DNA from: Oscheius onirici
Taxonomy: Eukaryota; Nematoda; Chromadorea; Rhabditida; Rhabditidae
DNA: 64,000 bases
Assembly (NCBI GenBank): GCA_932521025.1
Contig: OW051473.1
Location: 7,316,001-7,380,000 of the forward strand
Direction of reading: 5' to 3'
Positions 1 to 11,900 of the stretch are shown here, piece after piece. The number at the start of each line of letters is the position of its first letter. Within the stretch, counting starts at the first letter, position 1. A program made the position numbers and the translations under genes. The notes below the pieces were generated by a model. That model saw nothing but the letters and a program-made list of their open reading frames with translations, did no database searches and was not told the origin of the DNA.

Positions 1-607
1 CACAACCTTCTTTCTCCCATGCATAAGAAATTTAGGACGAGTATACCCATGTTCTGATATTTATATAAGACTGTAAGTGACCTTTTCTCTTCTACATTAT
101 GGCTTTGTCATCTTCCGTTCGTGTGAATGAATTGTGCTCTCAGACGATTATATACGATTTTTTGCTGGGAACAAAGCGGAGATAGACGTAAAGCGTCTCT
201 CTCATTGATGGTCTTGCCGGGCGGTACAACGCGATGCATCAGCGCTGTTAGTTCTTGCCGGCTGCCGCGCCACAGTTTTGGCGCTAATCTGCATTTGCCT
301 AAACTTTTCGGGACATTTCGCTTATTGTCTACTATTTTCATTTCTGCTCTTTGAAACTGACCTTCGTCATAGCTTGTTGACAGTGTTTGGAAAAGCGTCG
401 TCCGCTAGAAAATTCACAATAAAGATGTTGTTGCGTAAGCGGACTGATTATCGATACTGGTCCAGAGCTTGAACTATCAGAGGTGCCGATTGTGCTCTGG
501 CAATCGATTTCTGATATGGAGCGCCGCTCGGCTTTCAGCGCATCCACATGTCCCGCAGCTGTACTTTCTCCCTCTTCTTCCTCCTTATCGTCTCGTCTTG
601 ATTTCTG

Positions 608-618
608 CTTCATTTCAG
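608..618 (+). other. Probable trans-splice acceptor of epn-1
   Basis: A pyrimidine-rich tract ending in CATTTCAG (to 618) lies 16 bp before the epn-1 start codon at 635. No coding or obvious leader exon precedes it, so a spliced leader is probably added here. A 5' UTR intron would look the same. Confidence 0.5.
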
Positions 619-634
619 ACCGCCTTGACCAAAA

Positions 635-2349
635 ATGCAGAATCTACGACGCAATGCTAAAAACTTTGCCTATAACTATTCAGATGCCCAAAAGGCGATT
701 CGTGAAACGACGAGGTTTTTAAATATTGTTGTTTTCAAGTTATCGTGTTCAGTAACAGCCCTTGGGGCCCCACCTCGACTCAGATGATTGTGATTGCGGA
801 TTTGATGAGGAACCCTGTGGTATGATCTCCGTCTTATTACTCATACTTTTTATGATTCCAGGCTTTTGACGAGATCATGGGGATCATTTGGAAACGATTG
901 AACGATTCCGGCAAGAATTGGCGACATGTTTTCAAAAGTTTATGCGTACTCGATTTCCTGATCAAAGCTGGCAACGAGCGTGTGGGTTTAAACAGCCGGT
1001 TCCGGTTTGTTGACATTTGTTATCCAGGTTGCCGTTCTCTGCAGAAGCAATCTCTATGCCATTGAGACTCTTCGAGATTTCCAACAGGTTGAAGAAGGAC
1101 GTGATCAAGTAGGTTGGAATTTCAGACCAATGTTCATGTCGTCATCTTAGGGCCTACACATTCGTGATAAGGCCAAACAGCTGGTGACTCTTTTGGCTAA
1201 CGGACCAAAAACAAACGGAAATAGTTCAGGTAAACAAATTTTGTGTAAAGTAATCTCAAACGGAAGTTTTAGACGCCATTCGGTCACAGCCACGGGGAGA
1301 GGCTCCAGTCAGGCGTCCAGCAAATGTTTCCGAAGAGGAAGAACAGCTTAGACTGGCTATGGAACTGTCACTCCAGGATCAAAGAAAGACAGATAATTTA
1401 GACGATGAGTATGAAGTCCGTTTGCAGGTTGGTCATTATTCTCAGCAGCATAGCAAACGCTATTCCAGCAAGCTTTGGAAGAAAGTAAAAAAGATGCAGA
1501 GAAGATAAAGAACAAGCTGGCTCAACAGTCCAGTTTTGAGCTTCCTGTCAAACCGAAGAGTAACGTGGACGATCTGCTTTCTCTCGGTGATGTAAGTGTT
1601 TTCAAAGATCTCAAGTTTACTTTTGTTTTCCAGCTTAACATGAGTACGCAACCATCGTCGTCCTTAGCTTGGTACAACAGCGGTCTTGACGATCCTTGGG
1701 CTGCCCCCCAGGGTCCTGCTAGTCCTATTCCGCAGTCGATTCCTCCAACGCAAATGCCAACCCAGATTCCAGGCACTTTTTCAGTATATTTTTTACGTAC
1801 TTTTTCAGGTCTGGATGTTGACCCATGGGCTCCGTCCCAACCTGCTGTTCAGTACTCTGCTTATTCAACGTATGATATGGGATCGATTGCGCCACCGCCC
1901 GAAAGCCATTATGGCAACAATAACCGACTGCATTCTTACGCCGATCCATTCTCGACTAATCCCTACGATTCTTTAGTGGTATGCACGATATTTAAATAAA
2001 CCTTATTTATTTTCCAGGATTACGAGAAGCAGAATAATGTCAACCAAGTGCAGAACACGTCCAAAGACTTCTTGGGTATCAATCAAAATGGAGTCAACGT
2101 GGATAACCTCGTAAAATTGGACAATATTAGTAGTTAGTTACTTACTTTACAAATCAATGCTGCTTATTTTTCGGCTCTAATCCGTTCCTGCAATCCAACG
2201 TTGATATGCGACGAACGCCAACTTTGAACGAGTTGCGAGCCCAGCAACAGGGCTACCCCACTCCGCCCATCAGTCCATTCCCTTCGAGCCTTCCACCCTC
2301 TCAGATGCCACCAATCTCGTCGAACAATCCATTTGCTTCGGCATTTTAA
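635..2349 (+). CDS. epn-1: Epsin (ENTH-domain endocytic adaptor)
   Basis: Epsins bind PI(4,5)P2 through an N-terminal ENTH domain and link cargo to clathrin and EH-domain proteins at the plasma membrane. Exons 635-714, 753-819, 862-981, 1028-1108, 1151-1229, 1273-1427, 1469-1591, 1634-1978 and 2018-2110+ read in one frame. The ENTH domain fills about residues 1-145, with MGIIWKRLNDSGKNWRHV and DFLIKAGNERV as in animal epsins. A UIM-like acidic stretch follows (EEEEQLRLAMELSLQDQ, residues about 165-180), then DPW motifs (LDDPWAAP, VDPWAP) for AP-2, and NPF motifs (SNPFL, NNPFASAF) at the C-terminus for EH domains. The predicted protein is about 440 residues. The last intron lacks a usable AG: the continuing frame stops at TAG (about 2137-2139), while the NPF frame resumes at about 2173 behind TTTTTCGG. 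Either the sequence carries an error or mutation there, or the transcript uses an unusual acceptor. Confidence 0.93.
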
Positions 2350-2489
2350 AGTCTCAAGAATGTTCCCTATGAAAGAAGCCAGTGATTTGCGTACTAAGTA
2401 CTTTGGGTATGTATCGCCTTTTGAGCAATGAATCTACAACTGTTTAATGAATTAAATTCTTTATTCACTGTTTTCATCACTGTTGCAAA

Positions 2490-4055
2490 TCAGTCAGCAC
2501 AAATATTTGCTCCGGGTATTATCATACCGTGTCCATGTATTTTGCAATGCTTAACCACTTGGCACAGCAGCGCTCTTTCCTTCGCCAACACTGCTTGAAA
2601 ACGGGCGCGTTCGATCAAAAGAACGTTTTTTTTGTCGGCAAGCGTCTGCTCAGCAGTCTTTCTTCGCTCGACCAGCTCCTGGTTTCTTTCTTCCAATTTA
2701 TGCAGCTGAAAATGTTTTCGGAGCTTTGTCAACATTTCTTTGCTTTAAAAAAAACTAAAAAAAGGTGCGGTGCCGTTGAAACGGCTCATTCATTCTAAAA
2801 TGGTCGAGACTTTGCTTTTAGCTGTTTGATCTTTGAATGATTTTTCACAAATCTAAGCTTGGTATTGTTCACCTGCTTCAACCGTTGAAATTCAGAGTAG
2901 TAAAACGGTACCTTAATCATTAACTTTCTAGTTTTGACGGACAATTCCTCCAACTTGTTTTCATGACTTCGAGGCAAACTAGCTAACTCTGTAGACAGTT
3001 TGTTTTTCTCTTTCTGCTTAATGTATAGTCGATCCTGACTTAACCTCATTCTTTCGCGTACTCGATTGTATTGAATCATCCGCTCTTTGTGAGCAGCATC
3101 TTCCTAAAAATATGTGTATGAAACGACGACTTAAAATTTACTCACTTCTTTTCTAATTTTACCACAAACTTGTTTCAGTTTTCCCAGTCTGTTTTGTTGA
3201 AACATCTTGATAGCCAGTCTTTGTAGATCAGCCTTTGCCTCCCTGATCTTGTCCTCCACCGTTTTTGGAAATTCGCGCTGGCTTTCTAAGAGGAAGCACT
3301 TTTGGCTATGTTGACACGAACCCTTCATTTCCCCAGCTGCGCTCATTAGCCTCAAACAGAATTCCTGCGTATGTGGGCGAATCCGTCTAAGCATTTCCAA
3401 ATTCTTCTTTTTGACAAGAACTATGTCCTTATGGATGCTCTGTTCCTGCAATATCAGACCGTTTGTTTTATGGGATTCCGGGAAAGTCCAGTGCTGTCTA
3501 AACAGGACCAGACGTGTTTGCGACGTCCACGAAAAGTTTGCAGAGGAAGGCTTACGGCGTTGTGGTCAGAAATTGCGTCAGCGTCTCACGTCACTTACCA
3601 CGCAGGCGTTGGCTCTCCATCTTTCAACTTTTTCGTCAAATTGTTTTTTCTTGTCGCAGATGACAATGACATCCAATTCCTTGCTAATTTCCCCGACATC
3701 TTCCAAAATTTCTGAACGACAAAAATAGAGAATTGTGACAAATAGTCGTGTTTATTACATCCCGTGGTTTCCACACTCACCTTTATGAAACTTTTGCCAA
3801 CTTTCCTGACAAGTTGGCAAACTGTTTTGAAGCTTTGTTTCTAGGTAGTTTTTGTGAGTTCGCACGTAGACCTTATAGGCTTCCGTTAAGGTTTTCATAT
3901 AAGATTGACATGATGCTCCGCGAGCCAGTAAGTCTTCAAAAATCTAAGAAAATTCATTTGCGATCTTACTAGCTCTTGTATACCTCGGAAAGTTGCAAAG
4001 CGTCGTAAAAATTCTCGAAGCGGAATTCGTTGGCGTGTGTTGCTTTAGCTGCCAT
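2490..4055 (-). CDS. Coiled-coil protein of unknown function
   Basis: Six exons on the minus strand join in frame: 3984-4055, 3781-3943, 3599-3711, 3446-3146, 2873-3103 and 2490-2705. They total 365 codons including stop. The start is the first in-frame ATG after an upstream region shared with atf-4. The product is highly charged, rich in Lys, Glu, Gln and Arg, with long heptad-like stretches (for example LHKLEERNQELVERR near the C-terminus). There is no signal peptide or membrane segment. The helical N-terminal part (residues 1-115) resembles dimeric membrane-bending or cytoskeletal coiled coils, but I recognise no family. The last intron (2706-2872) is longer than usual here; reading through it would end the protein at a TAG near 2795. 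The gene lies divergently from atf-4 and convergently with epn-1. Confidence 0.7.
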
Positions 4056-4302
4056 GTTGCAAATACGCATGAAAGAGCATATCCTAGCTCAAAGTTTCTT
4101 TTCCTGTTTTGGTTACAACTCTTTCCGTGCCAGCCAGGGGAAATCCCCAGTCTGTGTTATCAGTGATCAACTCAGGTCTCTTTTGCTGACAATTGTTCGT
4201 TCCGTGAGGCCTCCCATCACGAGAGAGTGTGTGATCGAGAGACGCAGCCAACCCGCCACACGTCCTTCCAGTCAGCCCCGACCGTCTCCTATCGATTCCA
4301 TC
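4056..4302. promoter_or_regulatory. Divergent intergenic region between the coiled-coil gene and atf-4
   Basis: About 250 bp separate the minus-strand coiled-coil start (4055) from the first ATG of the atf-4 leader (4303). Both genes are probably driven from here. I see no clear TATA box. The segment 4205-4300 is GC-rich and may be 5' UTR. Confidence 0.45.
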
Positions 4303-4626
4303 ATGTCCTTCCAATTTCAGCTTTTCCAGGTAATTAAGGACTTCTCACATGCTAAAGACTGGATAAGGGAAGAGTCAATGATACTGTTCATTCAAATGAA
4401 ACTGGTTTTCTGCGCGAGCCAATACATAGTATGCAACAGCTGATCCTCAGCTGCGACCAGTTTTTGCGGGCAAATAGACGATGAAATTAAAACAACTGAC
4501 TGAAGAAGGATGTTTCAGAACTCATCTCCTAGAGGTGGCTACAAGTACGTCATGCACCGTAACTCTTTGACCACCCCCAATTATACCGTAAGCCTTTACA
4601 AGATTGTGCAAAAACGAAAAGGATAA
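4303..4626 (+). promoter_or_regulatory. Upstream ORF in the atf-4 leader (spliced 4303-4329 + 4519-4626, or ATG at 4552)
   Basis: An ATG at 4552 opens a 24-codon ORF that ends at TAA 4624-4626, only 6 bp before the atf-4 ATG at 4633. A TTTCAG acceptor at 4518 lies just upstream. If it is joined to the ATG exon 4303-4329 (donor GTAATT), the uORF extends in frame to 44 codons. ATF4 genes are classically regulated by uORFs that delay reinitiation when eIF2-alpha is phosphorylated. The position directly before the main start fits such a role; function is inferred. Confidence 0.6.
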
Positions 4627-4632
4627 TTAAGG

Positions 4633-5510
4633 ATGCCACGTGTTGTGTTTGTTGAGCCTACAGGAAACGCTGTCGGATCACAATTCAACAATTACAGTAC
4701 TTCTTCAACATATTATACTCCCCAGTACCATGATAACCACTTCATTCCACAAGATGTCTATCCCTATCCCCAACAAGACTATTATTCCCAACAAGATTAC
4801 TATGCACCTCCAGTCGTCGTCCAACAACCGTCTGATCTTCCCGAGATTGCCATTGATGTTGCTCGACTCTCTCCTGAACATTCACCTGTTCAAGAAAAGG
4901 TTCGTGCGATAGATCACACCGTCAAGCGATAGATCACACCGTTTAAACGACTTTTGTCTCATAAAATACAAAAAGGGGACTTTGTCCCCAACAGTCTGTG
5001 CTGTTCACGTGAACGCTAGTGACCTGTAGCTTATCAAAAGTCTGTCTGATAGATTGATTTGTACTATTTTCAGGCAGAGATCCTCAAGGAAATTGTTCGT
5101 GAGTGCGAAGCTATCGAGCGTCGAAATTCTCCCTCCAGTACTGGTAGCTCTCCTCTTTACGTAAGTCAGGTGGAGAGATCAACATGAAAAAAGTTTAAGC
5201 CTTGGTTGTCCTCGGATGACGAGGAAGAGACTACCGATTCTCCTGGCCCCTACCGTAACCCGGTAAAGAAGGAGAGAAAAAAGGTATCCACCACAATTTA
5301 AGCAATTCCACTGTGCTGGTTTTCTAGGCGCAGAACCGTCTCGCAGCTACCCGCTATCGTGAGAAGAAGAGAAAAGAAAAGGAGGAGAGGCAGAACACGA
5401 TTAGCGAGCTTCTATCCCGTAACGAAGACCTTAAGAAACAGGTGTCATCCGTGGAGAGCGAAGTCAATGTTCTCAAGAAGCTCATGATCGAGATGGGCGT
5501 GCATTTTTAA
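4633..5510 (+). CDS. atf-4: ATF4-type bZIP transcription factor
   Basis: ATF4 activates amino-acid, redox and stress-response genes downstream of eIF2-alpha phosphorylation. Exons 4633-4899, 5074-5160, 5200-5283 and 5328-5510 add to 207 codons with stop. Residues 1-90 are rich in Tyr, Gln and Pro, a likely activation region (PQQDYYSQQDYYAPP). The C-terminus is a bZIP domain: the basic region contains NRLAATRYREKKRKEKEE, close to the ATF4 signature N-x-x-AATRYRxKKR. It is followed by leucine heptads (ISELL...LKKQV...VLKKLMIEM), ending at VHF. A DDEEETTDSPGP stretch at about residue 125 could be a phospho-degron region, as in vertebrate ATF4, but no canonical DSGxxS is present. A poly(A) signal follows at 5636. 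The C. elegans gene was formerly called atf-5. Confidence 0.9.
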
Positions 5511-5635
5511 TCTGCTGTACATGCTTCTGTCTGTACTTATACTTTTTTTTAGAGCTGTCCTTTGACAGCGTTTTCCGTAGCCTAACATGGCCGTGGCAGT
5601 AATTGTAAATTTTATCCCCATCCCCCTTTTGTTCA

Positions 5636-5641
5636 AATAAA
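5636..5641 (+). terminator. Poly(A) signal AATAAA of atf-4
   Basis: AATAAA 125 bp after the atf-4 stop codon, followed by a T-rich stretch. Confidence 0.7.
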
Positions 5642-5918
5642 TGGTCAATTTGTTAGTTTTTTTTGTGAAAACGCAGTCTAAACTTTAAGAGGGTGTTTTT
5701 CAAGCGTTCTAATCTTTCAGCGGCGGTCCTCAGATCAACAAAGGCTTTAAAATTATCAACTTCTCCTATTCCAACGGGTTTGAAATTTTGACTTTCTTTA
5801 TTACTTGACTACACAGCCGAATCTTGCTTTTCGCTATTTTATCAAAAGAAATGAACAACGACTATGCTAGCATTTATCAAAGCTGTTTAAATTTTAGCCA
5901 TTACATGACAAATTGAGC

Positions 5919-8900
5919 TCAAATGCTGGAACAAGGATGCAGTTCCAATCTTGAAATTGAGGTACGACCACTTCCATCAAACGTGACCTCGGAGTCGTTG
6001 CCCATATTAACCAACTGGGTACAGTATTCTGACTTTCGCGAAGTGATCATGGTGTTCATCTCACGTCTGTTGTAGCTCTCTTTTCTAATTGATCTTAAAT
6101 AGCCGTTTAGTCTATTCTCCTATGCTTAACTCACTTGATGAACAAGGCCTTGAAAGTTTGTCGAAAGCTGCTAGACATGAAGCAATAAATGCTAAAGTTT
6201 ATAGGATAGGTAGCCTGAAAGTGGATATTTGGGTCGAGTTGCGGAGGAGTAACTAACCATGACAAGCATATTACTGGCGAGAAGAAAGACGGCAGGAAAC
6301 ATGCCCTCAAGGAGTGTCAGTCTGATATTGAACGTCTCGCAAACACAAAGAAGAGCCATAAAGGCAGCCTGCGGCAGGTTGACCAGCTAAAAACTTCATT
6401 TTCCTAATGAATAATGTACCTACCAGGAACAAGGAAACAATAGCTACTAGCATTAGACTGGTCGAGTTGCTGTCGCGTTGTCTAGCAGCCTCTTCACTTC
6501 TCTTCTCTCTGAACAATATTACATAAGCGACTCAAGGAGTTTTTCTAGCAAGATCATAGTATCGTTTCCGTTAGTCTTGCATCTACAGCAGGCTTACTCA
6601 AGAGTGACCAGTTTTAATAGAGAAGTTAAAAATTTTGGCTTTTGAAACAACTTTGAGCGTTACAAACTGAAATATGCTTCAGTAGATGTGAAATATTGTT
6701 TTGTACACCTTTGCAAAAAGTATTTGAAAAGTTTTAATGAGACCGAAGCGAACTGGTCTTGAAAAACTGATCACTCCTGGGTACGCCCAAGTAACAAAAA
6801 TAGGTTGCGGGAAAAGTTAAATGTTGAGCTGCCCCAAAATTAAAAAATGAAAGAGAAGCATAAGCTACACGGCTAGCACACCACAGATGAATATCTAAGG
6901 CAGTACCTTATCATCTTCGGTATAAAGCGGTCAAGAATAAATACTGAGACCTGCTCCTGTGTCTTTCTAAACAAGAAATCCCGATTTTGATTGTAAGTAT
7001 TGTTTCGTGCACAGAGAGCGATAGGGCCGACAAGAAAGACAAAACTAAACGTTTTACTCACCTTAATAGGCGCTGTTTTCTCCTCTGAGCTTTTCGAATC
7101 TCCTTGATCAGAAGGGCGTTCAAAATGACCAGAAGGACGCTTGGCAGAATGATAAAGGCTATGGTTCTTGTCCAAAAATACATATTGAAGAAGACGGTCT
7201 GTCCCATCAGCTGGAGAAGAGGCGTGGGAGAAGTTGTACAAGCTCTAGAAGATTAATGATCGTCGTACATAATTTTTATCGTTAGCTTAGCCAGATTAAT
7301 GATCAAATATATTTCAAGATAAACACATTCTTTTCACACAAAACATACTTGATATATCGCCATTGTCCGTGAGGCGTGAAGACCCATCCTTCGACTGTAT
7401 CCAAGAAGTAATCAAACGATTTCGGCAAGCCGCATATCACAGAAAATGCCTGGAAACAAATTTCTTCATCTACGTTTCTTTAGAACAAACATACCCCAAT
7501 AATAATCGTAGCAATGCGCACGTTACGCACATTGCAAGTAGCCCGCGAATGAAGGGGATTGCTAATTGACACGTATCTAAACGACTTCCTTATTTGTTTT
7601 CTCCAAATGAAGAGCACCGACCTTTGACCAGCCAGAAGAACAGTTAACCACATGGCTATGTTGTGGAAAATGGGTGGGAGGGCGTCCATACTGTACTTGT
7701 TCAGGTAGCACCACCACAGTTCCAGTTCGTGCATACGGTCGTGATATCTGCAAATTTCAAGTTATTTCTTCTCACTTCTCTAACCAGAAAACCTTTTTGA
7801 CAAATGTTTGGATACTAGTTTTTGCCTTCTAGGTGTTCATATATATGCATATTCCCGCCCAACCATGTTAAAATCAAACGCGGATGTTTTGCACAACACT
7901 CAACTACAATATTTTCCGGGTTAAAGCGAGAGAAAACCGCTACCCCGTTTGAATTCGGCTAATCAAAATGAAAACTTTGATGCTGTGAAAAGCGGTAATT
8001 TTCCACCAAACTAAGGTGTAGGAAGACTCTAGCAGTGTTCTAGAGTGATTTACAAAAAAGGCAAACAAGTTTACGTCGTGTGCAATCGAACTTTCAGTAT
8101 GTTTTGCTCCACAGGCTAACGTCTAACTGACAGCGCCTTGCGGAAAAGGCAGCGCGACGCCTGGTTCCGGACGTATCTCTTTAGATGCCCGTTAACTTAG
8201 AGATAGTACCCCGCCGTTGACTCTCGCTTTAAGCTTTTTCATTTTGCAAAGACTTACGAATAGACAGTGTTATGTTTGAAAGCTAAGCACTCTCTTCTGA
8301 ACCTATGTTTTACTTACTTAAATGTGAAGAAGAAGAGGGTCCAAGGAAGCGGAATCAATCCCACGAGTAGTTCCGCTATAGCCATATAACGAAGCACTAC
8401 ATTGGTTGGAGTGACCATATGCCGCTGGGAAAGAACTGCCGCCACGGCCAAGTTTGCCAGAACTGCCAGCAAAACAATTATCGGAAAGATTTGACCGTAG
8501 ACTGTCTGCTCCAGATCTTCATAATGTGAGAGCGGAAGTATGGTGGCTCCGTGGATACATTCATGTTTGCAACCGTCATAAAAGTTTATGAAATCTGAAA
8601 ATGATCTCGTGCGCACTCTTAATTGATCTCTTACCACCTTTGAGCACACAATTTTGAGCCTCTTCAACTGTTGTTTGATTGAATTCAAGCGGCGAGCTGG
8701 GCCCGCATCTGAAACCATACAAAATTTGGTCATTCGTTGACATGTGACAGAACCGGTAAGCTAATCGACTTACCGAACTTCCAAACCATTCATATCACTG
8801 TAGTTTTTGACATAGAGCACATTTTCCAGCCAAGACTGAAAAGATTGTTTGTAGGATTAACAAGTAATTAGCAGCCGCGCTTATGACATGCAGAGGGTGT

Positions 8901-8954
8901 GTTTGTGTTCAAAGAATATACCTTTTTTGGGATAGCCTGTCCCAGTTTTGCAAC
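5919..8954 (-). CDS. Sex-peptide-receptor / myosuppressin-receptor-like neuropeptide GPCR (5' end unresolved)
   Basis: Eleven exons join in frame: 8922-8954, 8774-8835, 8638-8708, 8318-8594, 7495-7747, 7349-7449, 7062-7244, 6424-6508, 6258-6386, 6135-6214 and 5919-6093. They total 483 codons including stop, but no start ATG has been placed. An extracellular N-terminus with an NQT glycosylation site and Cys residues precedes TM1 (YGQIFPIIVLLAVLANLAV) and TM2. TM3 contains NIAMWLTVLLAGQR, matching the WLTLALAVQR of Drosophila SPR. TM5 is followed by ILNALLIKEIRKAQRRKQ, and TM6 starts NSTSLMLVAIVSLFL. TM7 has the family hallmark YPINFSIYC, then SSSFRQTFKALF. The tail is about 50 residues with Ser, Thr and Arg. 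The intron between TM2 and TM3 (7748-8317) is unusually long. A neuropeptide ligand, probably RFamide- or MIP-type, is inferred from the family. Confidence 0.85.
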
Positions 8955-11900
8955 CTGATAATGTTCAAGAGAAGAATGACAAAGCGAATCGAGATTTATT
9001 GGGGCGCGAACAGGAGGGAAATTGGGTGGGTGGAGCCCACTTTTTCTCAGAGATTGCAGTTTGAACGGAAGGGCGAGACTGAGATGAGCAAGGATGTCGG
9101 ACTAAGGGAAGCCCCTCCATCTTCAAGGAAGATTCAATGTCCTTGTTTGTCGGGATTGATTTTGGGGACAATTTGATTGTAGGCAAAAACCTCGCAATGT
9201 CAAGAGGGGAACCTAAACCTTTTTCGGAAGGGCATAATAAACAGGGACGCCGTCAGGAGAAATGCCATCCATCAATAGGATTCACCTAGAGTTGTCCTTA
9301 AGTAAAAAAGATAGCTCTATTCGCGCCAAACTTTTGACAATTGAGAAATGACCTCCTTCTCGCAAATGATCAAGCAAGGCAGAAGAAACTGATCTTGAGG
9401 AGCCATGACTTATGTGGGGATTATCCTATGGGATCTAGGCTAATTTGCTACGTATCTGATACGTTGAAATGTTGTTTTTCTACGTGGGCACATAGTTAAG
9501 GTTGCTAAAAGATCAAAAAGATTTGGTCGGTGAAAAGCGGGAAGAGGAGCTCTACCCGCCAGATTAATAACTGGGAAGAAGTCTTTATATCTCGGCGCAG
9601 ACGCAGCAAAAAGCGCAAACTCCCGAGCAGCTTGGATTGCAAAGCCATGATCATTTTCTTACTCTGGGACTATGTTTACATTTTTGAACAGAAGAGTCAA
9701 CTACACCCGAGGGCTTTGTGTCACCCGAGCCCGCTAAAAACAGCTCCCCAATGATGACCTAATCATGTTTCTTTTAAGCTAAAAGTCAAATGGATCAACT
9801 GATTTTATACTGGACAACGAACAGAACTGTCTAATCTGCATGCCAGCGTATAGCAATAACAACATTAGACGTGGATGTCTTTAGCTATTCTTTTGGCTTT
9901 GCTCAAACAAGCCTAAGTATACACCCCAGGTAGTTTTCAAAAGAACGATGTTCTCAGTGTCCGTCTTAAGACAAAATAATAGACGGAACGCCAGCTGATT
10001 CTTAACGATGAACACCTAGTAATCAAAATTTATGTAATTGGCAGACAAATGTCATGAGAGGAACGTTGTTAGAAAACGATATTCACGGCTCAGAAGAAGA
10101 ATTGGATGATGAGTGCGAGGAGGAGTGGATCGCGCGGGAGAGCATATGTCGTATGGAAAGAGTGCCATAAATACGGCTGTTAATAAGCTTTTAGGCAGAG
10201 TCAAGGCTATTCTACTAAGTAAAGTCTTTAAAAAAATTTTTAATGCTATCAATTGTTTATGGACCATTTTGAAAATTTATGCCCCCCGCTCCTCCGAGTT
10301 TTCTCATATTCTAAGAGTGCACTTCTTTAGTTGGACCATGCTTTTACTTCTAAAATACATGCTTAAACCAGTATAATCAAACTCTAACTACAGAAAAGAA
10401 GTATTTCTTGAATGAAATCTTGAATAGTAGTTTTTTATATAGCGTCAAATTCCGTAGCTTTGACTGACAAACTCTCATTACAAGAAAGACCGTAGAAGAA
10501 GATTGTATCAAAAACCTATAAACTTTGTTGCTTTCTATCGGAACATCCTTAGGCAAAACGGCAAAGTGGCAGGAGACGTCAGGACTAATCTAAGGGTTCC
10601 AATAGTGATCCCCACCTATTCACAACCGTGACTCTCGCTAACTTATCTTCGAGCAATTGAGAGAAATCGAGCTGGCAATGAAAATATGGATACTCTGTGT
10701 AGGTACAATTGTACAGTGACATAGTGGCATCTGTCTCTTCGTTCCGAATTAGAAAAACAGACAGCATGTTGCCAAAAACTGCTCAAGTATGCCAGCCGTC
10801 GCTTTTTATATTTTATCCGTCTCAAGATAACCTCTCCAAAAACGTCTTCAAGACGCGTAAGCAGATGTCTGGTCACGCCTCAGCGATCTCGTGTGCCTAT
10901 CTAGATCCTTCATTTAGTAGCTCTAGAGTCGAATTTACTGACGCAAAGCCTTCTCCCCGCCATAACATGTGAAGCTTAACCTCTCAAGAACATCAGTTAT
11001 ACGTTAGAGTCAAACAACAGATCAATTTATGCTAAGCGATAAAGACCAAGATGTTTACCTGTGGGAAGAGAGATTAATACGAGGAACAATCGGAACACGT
11101 AAATATTGCTAAAGGAGCGGAGGAGCGACTCAAGGACGAAACAGGACATGCAGCTCGGTCATTAGCGCTCTATCTCGCATTTCGACTATGCTATGACTGA
11201 TGCCATTCTGATAAATAAAAACCGCAGGCCTAGGTTCCGTTCCGTGAATAATCACTACCTTTTGGGATTGCCCCGCAGCTTGTCTGTTATTCTCGGTATG
11301 GAGGTGAAGAGACGGATATTAAACGGATATTAACAGCTGTCCAATGTCCAACATTCCATCCTACCTTCTATTCTTTTAAGTGGGGACTCACAGCGGTTCA
11401 CTACCTCCACTGAACAATTCGTTTTCGGCTGCCTAATCAAATAGTCCGGTAACTGAGACTTGTTAGGGCATGTCCACTGAGCTTTTAGCCAAAATAGACC
11501 AAATGAAGTTACTAAAATTAGGCACGTAATTGGGCAAAAGTCAAAGAAAAGAATAGAAAAGGCTACGAAACCTACCATGTGAAGCTGATCCGTCAATAAA
11601 AGTGGTGATTTAAGTCACAAGAAAACGCATAAAAGAGATTTTTCGTGTTGACGCTCGTTACAGTATGCTTTTATAGGCAGTTGCAGTGACGGGGATAATG
11701 ATGGGCATTCCCTAAGACGAGGAGAAGGCTTTGATTAACACACAGTGGAAGTCTTAAATATCTCCGAATTTATGTTGGGTAAAAACAGCCAGATTCCAAT
11801 TATACCAGTATAATGAGACAACAACAGATAAATTTTCTACGAGATCTATGAGCACGTAGCAACCTCTTTGTTTTTCTGTCCGCACATGCCCAATACCATG

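Noticed and set aside
338-613. 91-codon minus-strand frame (Glu/Ser-rich)
   Set aside because: Lies over the CT-rich tract before the epn-1 acceptor; the Glu and Arg runs are the reverse reading of that tract, and no splice or homology supports it.
4519-4899. atf-4 coding sequence starting in the exon at 4519
   Set aside because: The open frame from 4519 ends at TAA 4626 and no intron joins it in frame to the bZIP-encoding exon; it is better read as a uORF.
10113-10376. 87-codon + strand ORF in the 4-kb gap
   Set aside because: No flanking splice sites, domain or codon pattern; length is within chance for AT-rich DNA.
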